Source: Erythrobacter sp. (GTDB taxonomy: Bacteria; Pseudomonadota; Alphaproteobacteria; Sphingomonadales; Sphingomonadaceae). Taken from it: 6,334 nucleotides of DNA. The DNA lies in contig JANQTR010000048.1 in assembly GCA_030731635.1 (NCBI GenBank), positions 1-6,334 on the forward strand. Reading direction: 5' to 3'. The notes beneath the pieces were generated by a model. The model was given only the letters and a program-made list of their open reading frames with translations. It was not told where the DNA came from and did no database searches. Shown in pieces: positions 1 to 6,334 of the stretch. Position numbers and translations under genes: made by a program. The stretch's first letter is position 1; every line of letters begins with the position of its first letter.

Positions 1-218
1 TGGTGAAAGTCCGCGCCAGCGCGAAGGGCCGCGTCCTCGGCGTGTCGATTGATGATAGCCTGATGAACGCCGATGACAAGCAGATCGTCGAAGACCTGGT
101 GGCCGCCGCATTCAACGACGCGCGCGACCGGGCTGATCGGGTGTCAAACGAACAGATGCAGGCGATGCAAAGCTCGATGGGCCTTCCGCCGGGGTTCAAC
201 CTACCGGGCTTGGGGTGA
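1..218 (+). CDS. YbaB/EbfC family nucleoid-associated protein (3' part)
   Basis: This is the C-terminal 71 or so residues of a YbaB/EbfC protein; the gene begins before the window. Family members are small dimeric DNA-binding proteins of about 105-112 residues that coat the nucleoid, so roughly one third is missing here. Recognition rests on the ordered blocks VKVRASAKGRVLGVSID, then EDLVAAAFNDA, then the C-terminal GLPPGFNLPGLG, which matches the LPPGFK-type tail of E. coli YbaB. The reading frame is open from the first base, and the GTG at base 3 is almost certainly an internal valine. In many bacteria ybaB lies between dnaX and recR. Here a small membrane protein gene follows instead of recR, starting 7 bases after the stop. 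No terminator is visible between the two. Confidence 0.93.
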   Translation, partial: VKVRASAKGRVLGVSIDDSLMNADDKQIVEDLVAAAFNDARDRADRVSNEQMQAMQSSMGLPPGFNLPGLG

Positions 219-225
219 GGGCAAA

Positions 226-594
226 TTGCGAGGCGAGTTCGCCTTTAAGCTGATTGTGGCGCATTGCGCCGGCCTGCTCGCACTTGCGACCGCCGGGACC
301 GTAATGAGCGCGGATCCGGGGGCGAGCATTTTCTTCGCTTTCTTCATTATGGGGATAGCCCTGTCAGCATTGCTATTCCTGCCGATCTTTGCCCTAACGA
401 CGGTGTTCGTCCGCGACGTGCTTCGGTATCGTCTCGCCTTTCTCTTGCTCGGGCCAGTGGCGGTGACGGCATTGGCATCCGCCCTGTTCGGCGCTGAGAT
501 GTGGAAGATGGTTGCACCTCAGACGGTTCTGTCCTCGCTCGTGCTCTTCCTGCTTCTGCTTGGAGTGAATGATCCGGACAGCGCAGCCGCCTGA
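226..594 (+). CDS. Small four-helix membrane protein, function unknown
   Basis: I do not recognise a family. From the TTG at 226 the product is 122 residues and almost wholly hydrophobic. Likely membrane spans are residues 8-28, 35-57, 69-90 and 98-114, with a short charged link RDVLRYR (63-69) between spans two and three and an acidic-to-Ala tail ending NDPDSAAA. The frame is open much further upstream, but that part overlaps ybaB in another frame and encodes Arg/Trp/Ser-rich sequence typical of a shadow. I chose TTG 226 because a GAGG sequence (217-220) lies 5 bases ahead and the hydrophobic protein begins there. GTG 256 and ATG 304 are alternatives, and ATG 304 would remove the first span. 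The gene is probably cotranscribed with ybaB. That it is a real gene is inferred from sustained membrane-protein character and spacing. Confidence 0.6.
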   Translation: MRGEFAFKLIVAHCAGLLALATAGTVMSADPGASIFFAFFIMGIALSALLFLPIFALTTVFVRDVLRYRLAFLLLGPVAVTALASALFGAEMWKMVAPQTVLSSLVLFLLLLGVNDPDSAAA

Positions 595-680
595 TCGTTG
601 GCGCCGTCCACAGTCTGAACATCGCGCCCCATTGCGGCCCGCCGGAGGGCTACCCATATTCTTCTCAAAGGCAGGCCCCT

Positions 681-703
681 ATGGCCGCCATGGATACAAA
701 AAC

Positions 704-707
<4 letters not shown>
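681..707 (+). CDS. Possible 8-codon leader ORF overlapping the lon start
   Basis: The ORF encodes MAAMDTKT, and its TGA (705-707) overlaps the lon ATG (704-706) as ATGA, the classic arrangement for translational coupling. AAAGGCAGG (667-675) lies 5 bases before its ATG, a better ribosome binding site than anything directly ahead of the lon ATG, where only a weak TGGA at 691-694 is present. The sequence and overlap are seen directly. That the ORF is translated and feeds ribosomes into lon is inference. It may simply be chance, with the AAAGGCAGG remnant unused. Confidence 0.35.
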
Positions 708-3112
<2,405 letters not shown>

Positions 3113-3124
3113 GCAGCTATCGCA

Positions 3125-3165
3125 TGCGATCAAGCCGCGATTCGCGGTGAGATCGCACGCCTTTT
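3125..3165 (+). terminator. Probable lon transcription terminator
   Basis: Twelve bases after the lon stop there is a compound inverted repeat. The outer arms TGCGATC (3125-3131) and GATCGCA (3151-3157) enclose a 3x3 internal loop and inner arms CCGCGA (3135-3140) and TCGCGG (3142-3147). TTTT follows at 3162-3165, 4 bases after the stem. The short, offset T-run makes it weaker than the hup terminator, so partial read-through into hup is possible. Confidence 0.5.
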
Positions 3166-3201
3166 CGGCAATACAAAAATGTGAAAATCGCTCGGCGAAC
3201 G

Positions 3202-3240
3202 TCGGTTCGGCGTGGAAATGGCTAGGATTTCGGTTCGGCG
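3202..3240 (+). repeat. 11-bp direct repeat upstream of hup
   Basis: TCGGTTCGGCG occurs exactly at 3202-3212 and again at 3230-3240, 28 bases start to start. The first copy also forms an imperfect inverted repeat with the preceding CGGCGAAC (CGAAC 3196-3200 against GTTCG 3205-3209). Both copies lie upstream of the predicted hup -35 box, where a regulator might bind. No protein can be named. Confidence 0.5.
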
Positions 3241-3245
3241 GTTTG

Positions 3246-3276
3246 GCCAAGGCTATTTGCCTTTGACAGCCTTGGC
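3246..3276 (+). promoter_or_regulatory. Inverted repeat around the hup -35 box (possible operator)
   Basis: Perfect 9-bp arms GCCAAGGCT (3246-3254) and AGCCTTGGC (3268-3276) are separated by 13 bases. The centre-to-centre spacing is 22 bp, about two helical turns, as expected for a dimeric repressor or activator site. The -35 hexamer TTGACA (3263-3268) lies in the gap and its last base starts the right arm. No T-run follows the arms on either strand, so a terminator role is unlikely. The operator role is inferred. Confidence 0.45.
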
Positions 3277-3291
3277 AAAAACGTCTCAACT
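3263..3291 (+). promoter_or_regulatory. Sigma-70-type promoter of hup
   Basis: A perfect TTGACA -35 (3263-3268) is followed after 17 bases by TCAACT (3286-3291), which matches the -10 consensus TATAAT at four of six positions. Alphaproteobacterial housekeeping promoters often keep a good -35 and a relaxed -10. Transcription would start near 3298, giving a leader of about 60 bases before the hup ATG. Confidence 0.6.
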
Positions 3292-3356
3292 TGCGCGCTT
3301 TGGACGATCGCGATTCACGCCGCTCCGACGAAATTCTGAACCGAGGGGGTTCCCGA

Positions 3357-3629
3357 ATGAACAAGAACGACCTTATTAGTGCCGTTGCCGATGCAAGTGG
3401 CCTATCCAAAAGTGATGCTTCGACCGCTGTCGAAAGTGTGTTTGATGCCATTACCAAAGCCCTGTCCGGGGGCGATGAAGTCCGCTTGGTCGGCTTTGGC
3501 ACCTTCTCGGTTGCCAAACGCAAGGCATCCATGGGCCGCAATCCGCGCACCGGTGAACCGATGCCGATCAAGGCTTCGACCCAGCCCAAGTTCAAGGCTG
3601 GCAAGGGGCTGAAGGACGCGGTCAACTGA
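3357..3629 (+). CDS. hup: HU family DNA-binding protein
   Basis: HU is a small, abundant, dimeric protein that bends and compacts DNA without strict sequence specificity. The product is 90 residues, the standard HU length. An N-terminal helical dimerisation region begins MNKNDLISAVADASGLSK. The conserved turn VGFGTFSVAKRKA is at 45-57. The DNA-gripping beta arm carries GRNPRTGE (60-67), in which Pro63 is the residue that inserts between base pairs in HU and IHF. It ends KFKAGKGLKDAVN, as HU proteins do. The start is fixed by GAGGGGG (3343-3349), 7 bases before the ATG. An upstream in-frame extension lacks family similarity. The gene has its own promoter and a strong terminator, so it is probably transcribed alone, though it follows lon as hupB does in E. 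coli. I cannot tell whether it is nearer HU-alpha or HU-beta. Confidence 0.97.
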   Translation: MNKNDLISAVADASGLSKSDASTAVESVFDAITKALSGGDEVRLVGFGTFSVAKRKASMGRNPRTGEPMPIKASTQPKFKAGKGLKDAVN

Positions 3630-3671
3630 TCGCGTCTGCTGCTTGATTGCTGTTCGGATTCGTACACCAAT

Positions 3672-3706
3672 AAACCCCGTCAGTCGTAACGGCTGACGGG
3701 GTTTTT
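3672..3706 (+). terminator. Strong, possibly bidirectional terminator between hup and the lipoprotein gene
   Basis: A 12-bp perfect stem, AAACCCCGTCAG (3672-3683) with CTGACGGGGTTT (3693-3704), is extended inward by a T-G wobble and two more pairs to a TAA loop. TTTTTATTT follows on the plus strand. On the minus strand the same stem is followed by TTTATTGG. It therefore ends hup well and may also end the convergent lipoprotein transcript, whose stop codon is about 30 bases away. Confidence 0.93.
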
Positions 3707-3736
3707 ATTTGTCCGTTGGGCCCGCTCGCAGCGCGA

Positions 3737-4639
3737 TTAGCGCGCAGCGGCAATCAGCGCGGTGGGTGCCTGCGTTGTGCGTAGGCTGATATTCCAGACC
3801 AGCACTTCGCCCCCAGCTTCAACTGACGGCCCTTCGTCGGTGTTATTGGCCAAAATCCGCATTCCCGGCGCAGCGCGCATGGTGAAGGTGCCGTCGATCA
3901 TCGGGATGCCGGGGATGGATTTTTCCCCGCCGCCATTATCCTTCATTTCTTCTGCGGCGCCCATCGCAGCCAGCCCAGCTAAAGATCCCATGCCCATCAT
4001 CGCACCCAATCCGGCGCTATCACCGCTCTGTGCAGCAAATCCCGGAGCGTTGATCCGTACCTGACCGCCTTTGCGCTGGATCATCTGCACAAACGGATTG
4101 GCCGCGGGAAACCCTTCGATCATCGGGAACATGAAATCGTGGCCCAGGGTACCGGTCACGCGGTAGCTGACGTCGAACACCCCGTCGCCCTTGTGGACCA
4201 CCCGGTCCCAGCCCTTTTGCCGTTGCAGCAGGCGCACCAGTTCCTCGGCAGCCTTGGGATCGGACGGATCAATCCCGCCCATCAGCGCTGCCATCTGCTT
4301 GGCTTCACTTTTCTGTCGTTCGGCGCGATCCTGCGCTTCGGCCTCCCACACCTCGCGCTGGGCGGCTACTTCGTCGGGAGTGCAATCCCGGCTTTCGAAG
4401 GTTTCGTCGTCATAGCAATCCGGAGAAAAGGCGTCCGCGCTCAGGGCATCCATCTGCGCGAGCTTGGATAGGCCGAGGAAGAAAATTTCGCCTTCATAGC
4501 TGAAAGTGAAGCTGTCCGGCCCGGTCAGCGCCAGTTCCGATGTGAATTTGCCTGGCGTCATGAAACAGCCCGATAGCACGAGCGCAAAGCCCGCCAGCAG
4601 TGCAGCCGCGCGCAGGCGGATGGTGGTCAGGATCGTCAT
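3737..4639 (-). CDS. Predicted lipoprotein of unknown family
   Basis: The 300-residue product begins with a lipoprotein signal peptide: basic MTILTTIRLR, a hydrophobic run, then lipobox LSGC with Cys25 as the lipidated residue. The +2 residue is Phe rather than Asp, so in principle it should be sorted to the outer membrane. I do not recognise the mature protein. Visible features are a conserved-looking start KFTSELALTGPDSFTFSYEG, two further cysteines (75 and 86) in an acidic stretch, a charged helical segment around 90-140 (VWEAEAQDRAERQKSEAKQ), a Gly/Met/Ala-rich flexible stretch (206-238), and a C-terminal region likely to be beta-rich. The ATG at 4639 is supported by GAGGGGAG 4 bases upstream and by the signal peptide. 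A longer in-frame start would overlap rlmB. The gene lies 46 bases after rlmB with no terminator between, so cotranscription is likely. Confidence 0.88.
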   Translation of the reverse strand: MTILTTIRLRAAALLAGFALVLSGCFMTPGKFTSELALTGPDSFTFSYEGEIFFLGLSKLAQMDALSADAFSPDCYDDETFESRDCTPDEVAAQREVWEAEAQDRAERQKSEAKQMAALMGGIDPSDPKAAEELVRLLQRQKGWDRVVHKGDGVFDVSYRVTGTLGHDFMFPMIEGFPAANPFVQMIQRKGGQVRINAPGFAAQSGDSAGLGAMMGMGSLAGLAAMGAAEEMKDNGGGEKSIPGIPMIDGTFTMRAAPGMRILANNTDEGPSVEAGGEVLVWNISLRTTQAPTALIAAAR

Positions 4640-4685
4640 AGTGCTCCCCTCGTTGCGCGATTGCGCGTGTCCCTCTTCGCCAGTT

Positions 4686-5477
4686 CTAGGCCCGTGTTGC
4701 CGCCGCATAAAGCGCAATTGCCGCTGCGTTTGAAACATTCAGGCTTTCAATTGCCGATGAGATTGGCAACTTGGCCAGGACGTCGCAGTGGGCTGCGATG
4801 TTCGGCCGTAGTCCTTCGCCTTCGGCGCCGAGCACGATGACAAGCGGCCCGGTGGGCATGATGTCGGCCATGACCGCTTCGGCCTCGCCTGCCAGCCCGA
4901 TGCGCCAATATCCCGCCTCAGCCAGTTCATCGAGTGCGCGGGCGAGGTTCACTACCCGCACCCAAGGGACCGTCTCCAGCGCGCCGGATGCGGATTTTGC
5001 CAGCACGCCGCCTTCGGGCGGGGCGTGGCGATCCTGTGTGACAATGGCGGCGGCCCCGAAAGCGGCAGCCGAGCGCAGGATTGCGCCGACATTATGCGGA
5101 TCGGTAACCTGATCGAGCACGACGATGGGGCGGCCGGGCTCGCCCAAGGCGACCTCGTCGAGGAACACATCCTCCAGCGGCGCGCATTCCAGGACCAGAC
5201 CCTGATGCGGGGCATCCTTGGCCACCAGGCGCGCCAGATCGGCGGCCTGCGCGTGTTCGATTGGGAAGCCCGCCGGCAATTCGCCGTCGAGGCTGGCGAG
5301 TCCTTCGGGGGTGGCCCACAGCTTTGTATGCGCCCGTTCAGGGTTCTTGAGCGCTGCTTCCACGGCGTGGCGGCCCCATAGGCGCACCTGCCCACTGCTC
5401 GCCCGGCCAGAGCCTCGTCCCCCCTTCATACGGCCTGCGCGGCCCCTTAGGGCGCGTTTTCGTTCTTCCTTGGCCAT
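4686..5477 (-). CDS. rlmB: SpoU/TrmH family RNA 2'-O-methyltransferase, probably RlmB
   Basis: RlmB uses S-adenosylmethionine to methylate the 2'-OH of G2251 (E. coli numbering) in the 23S rRNA peptidyl-transferase centre. The 263-residue product has a substrate-binding N-terminal domain (WGRHAVEAALKNP, about 34-46) and the three SPOUT knot motifs: LDQVTDPHNVGAILRSA (121-137) with the conserved Asn129 and Arg135, VLGAEGEGLRP (215-225), and ESLNVSNAAAIALY (244-257). These closely resemble E. coli RlmB (LDGVTDPHNLGACLRSA, MGAEGEGMR, SLNVS). An additional Arg/Lys/Gly-rich tail of about 30 residues precedes the N-terminal domain and is probably flexible and RNA-contacting. The start at 5477 is supported by AAGGAA 5 bases upstream. 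A paralogous TrmH-family specificity cannot be excluded from sequence alone. It is divergent from tRNA-Tyr, with 172 bases between them. Confidence 0.93.
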   Translation of the reverse strand: MAKEERKRALRGRAGRMKGGRGSGRASSGQVRLWGRHAVEAALKNPERAHTKLWATPEGLASLDGELPAGFPIEHAQAADLARLVAKDAPHQGLVLECAPLEDVFLDEVALGEPGRPIVVLDQVTDPHNVGAILRSAAAFGAAAIVTQDRHAPPEGGVLAKSASGALETVPWVRVVNLARALDELAEAGYWRIGLAGEAEAVMADIMPTGPLVIVLGAEGEGLRPNIAAHCDVLAKLPISSAIESLNVSNAAAIALYAAATRA

Positions 5478-5649
5478 GTCTGTTCCTTCATGCAGGCATC
5501 AAGCGCGCTCCCCTGCCAGCAGGGCCATTGACAGGCAAGCAGTGCTTCGCCAAAGGGGCGCCTCTCGGCGGTGAGCCCGGCTTCGGACTCGCGCTTTTTC
5601 AGAGCGGAACACGCTCAGGAATGCCCCCCTATCGGATAGGGGACTGTGT
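5478..5649. other. Divergent intergenic region between rlmB and tRNA-Tyr
   Basis: This 172-base stretch must hold the promoters for rlmB (leftward) and tRNA-Tyr (rightward), but I cannot assign either with confidence. A TTGACA at 5528-5533 on the plus strand has no good -10 at 16-18 bases. A short stem GAGcCCG-CGGaCTC (5573-5590) is followed by TTTTT (5595-5599) on the plus strand, but no plus-strand gene lies upstream for it to terminate. The 3' end holds the palindrome listed separately. No coding sequence is apparent. Confidence 0.5.
5626..5642 (+). repeat. 17-bp palindrome 7 bases upstream of tRNA-Tyr
   Basis: CCCCTATC and GATAGGGG are perfect 8-bp arms around a single G. The element ends 7 bases before the mature tRNA 5' end. 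It could be a leader hairpin removed during 5' processing, or a protein site overlapping the tRNA promoter. TATCGG within it is a weak -10 candidate. The structure is seen directly and its role is unknown. Confidence 0.6.
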
Positions 5650-5735
5650 GGACAGGTGGCCGAGTGGTTAAAGGCAGCAGACTGTAAATCTGCCCGTGCA
5701 AGCGTACGCTGGTTCGAATCCAGCCCTGTCCACCA
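5650..5735 (+). tRNA. tRNA-Tyr (anticodon GTA)
   Basis: An 86-base class II tRNA with all arms readable. The acceptor stem GGACAGG (5650-5656) pairs with CCTGTCC (5725-5731). The D arm is at 5659-5675. The anticodon stem GCAGA (5677-5681) and TCTGC (5689-5693) encloses loop CTGTAAA, with anticodon GTA at 5684-5686. A long variable arm follows, as expected for bacterial tRNA-Tyr. The T arm is GCTGG-TTCGAAT-CCAGC (5708-5724). The discriminator base is A and CCA is encoded at 5733-5735. No T-rich terminator is evident immediately after it. Confidence 0.97.
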
Positions 5736-5746
5736 CTTTCCCCCTA

Positions 5747-5762
5747 TGTTCCACGTGAAACA
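5747..5762 (+). promoter_or_regulatory. parS: parS site (ParB binding, chromosome partition)
   Basis: TGTTCCACGTGAAACA matches the published bacterial parS consensus TGTTNCACGTGAAACA at every fixed position. The site is a near-palindrome: one half reads TGTTCCAC and the other GTGAAACA, differing from perfect symmetry at one base. ParB dimers load here as CTP-dependent sliding clamps, and the complex is segregated by ParA. Fifteen fixed bases would be expected by chance about once in 10^5 windows of this size. It is intergenic, 11 bases after the tRNA-Tyr CCA and 141 bases before the next gene. parAB are not in the window. Confidence 0.92.
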
Positions 5763-5902
5763 TTGGTTTGAGAGCGGGGCTGGACGGGCCTAGCAGGGGT
5801 CTGGCGCGACCTGTCGGGTATCAAGCGCCACCTGTTACGCCCCTAATCGAGGCTGGCGTGGAGGCTTGCAGGGCCGCCGAGTGGGCAGTAAGGCTGCGCG
5901 CC

Positions 5903-6334
5903 ATGCAAGAGAGTTCCATGCAGAAATCGCAACTGACCCCGACCACGCTCACTGGCCGCCCGGTCATATCCGCCACCGGCCTGTTCACCCCCGCCGAGAC
6001 GATCAGCAACGCTGAACTGGTCGCCAGTTTCAACGCCTTTGCCGATCGCCACAATGCCGTTCATGCCGATGCAATCGCGGCTGGCGAGGCTGAGCCGCTG
6101 GCGCATTCTTCGGTCGAATTCATCGAGAAGGCCAGCGGGATCAAGGCGCGCCATGTGATGAGCAAGGCGCCGATCCTTGATCCTGACACCATGGCCCCGC
6201 GCTGGGCCGAACGTGGCAATGATGAATTGTCGATCATGGCCGAAATCGGTGTGGCGGCGGCGCAGCAGGCGCTGGAGCGGGCAGGGCGCGCACCGCAGGA
6301 TGTCGACGCAGTGCTGTGCGCAGCTTCGAATATG
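5903..6334 (+). CDS. Beta-ketoacyl-ACP synthase III-like protein (5' part)
   Basis: The first 144 codons of an open frame run off the window end. Recognisable blocks are VISATGLFTPAETISNAELVASFNAF (from residue 21), SSVEFIEKASGIKARHVM (69-86), a conserved helix EIGVAAAQQALERAG, and VDAVLCAASNM at the cut. These fit the longer, roughly 370-residue FabH-type ketoacyl synthase III subgroup known from sphingomonads and pseudomonads, where an insert follows the GLFTP block. Such thiolase-fold enzymes condense an acyl-CoA with malonyl-ACP to start fatty-acid synthesis. The catalytic Cys, His and Asn lie beyond the window, so activity cannot be judged. Two in-frame ATGs compete. ATG 5903 has TAAGG 9 bases upstream, and ATG 5918 has AAGAGAG 4 bases upstream. 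Homology starts only near residue 20, so it does not decide between them. Confidence 0.85.
   Translation, partial: MQESSMQKSQLTPTTLTGRPVISATGLFTPAETISNAELVASFNAFADRHNAVHADAIAAGEAEPLAHSSVEFIEKASGIKARHVMSKAPILDPDTMAPRWAERGNDELSIMAEIGVAAAQQALERAGRAPQDVDAVLCAASNM

Noticed and set aside
627..660. Heat-shock (sigma-32) promoter for lon, from CCCCAT at 627-632 or CCCATATT at 653-660
   Set aside because: No CTTGAA-like -35 box occurs at the required distance from either. The best partner, ATTGCGG, is too poor to call, although lon is often heat-shock regulated.
569..703. 45-residue N-terminal extension of Lon from ATG 569
   Set aside because: It overlaps the end of the upstream membrane protein gene, is Arg/Pro-rich without family similarity, and Lon homology begins right after ATG 704.
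4640..4738. Longer start for the lipoprotein gene inside rlmB
   Set aside because: It would bury the lipoprotein signal peptide 33 residues in. The ATG at 4639 has its own good Shine-Dalgarno and places the lipobox at a normal distance.
5528..5556. tRNA-Tyr promoter from TTGACA at 5528
   Set aside because: The -35 is perfect but the sequence 17 bases on is CAAAGG, a poor -10, and the tRNA lies about 95 bases further downstream.
5573..5599. Terminator-like stem followed by TTTTT on the plus strand
   Set aside because: The stem has a mismatch, the T-run is 4 bases away, and there is no plus-strand gene upstream for it to terminate.
5768..5796. Promoter TTGAGA-17-TAGCAG for the ketoacyl synthase gene
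   Set aside because: The -10 matches only three of six positions; this level of match is expected by chance in a 140-base spacer.
5821..6154. Two minus-strand open frames across the start of the ketoacyl synthase gene
   Set aside because: They overlap a plus-strand frame with clear family blocks and show no recognisable domains, so they are shadows.

Overview
The window reads as a GC-rich alphaproteobacterial chromosome. The closest fit is the Sphingomonadales, probably the Erythrobacter group. I infer this from recalled protein resemblance (Lon, HU, RlmB and the large FabH-like ketoacyl synthase), without any database search. The content is mostly core housekeeping genes. I see no insertion sequence, phage gene, CRISPR array or defence cassette.

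Layout, left to right. (1) The 3' end of a YbaB/EbfC nucleoid-associated protein gene. (2) A small, unrecognised four-helix membrane protein, 7 bases downstream and probably started at a TTG. (3) A complete lon gene for the ATP-dependent protease LonA, preceded by an 8-codon leader ORF whose stop overlaps the lon ATG. (4) A 244-base intergenic region with a terminator-like hairpin after lon, an 11-bp direct repeat, and a good sigma-70-type promoter whose -35 box sits inside a 9-bp inverted repeat. (5) hup, encoding the DNA-bending protein HU, closed by a very strong terminator. The lon-hup order also occurs in Escherichia coli (lon-hupB).

Convergent to hup on the minus strand are rlmB (an SpoU-family 23S rRNA 2'-O-methyltransferase) and, 46 bases downstream of it, a gene for a lipoprotein of unknown family. 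These two are probably one transcription unit. The hup terminator has T-rich flanks on both strands and may serve both converging units.

Divergent from rlmB, on the plus strand, is tRNA-Tyr(GTA), with a perfect 17-bp palindromic hairpin 7 bases ahead of the mature 5' end. Eleven bases after the tRNA CCA end lies TGTTCCACGTGAAACA, an exact match to the bacterial parS consensus bound by ParB. The window then runs into the start of a beta-ketoacyl-ACP synthase III-like gene, cut off before its catalytic cysteine.

The most notable item is the parS site, which suggests that this locus belongs to the centromere-like, origin-proximal part of the chromosome. The lon leader ORF and the inverted repeat around the hup promoter are the next best leads. 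I found no convincing new multi-gene system.
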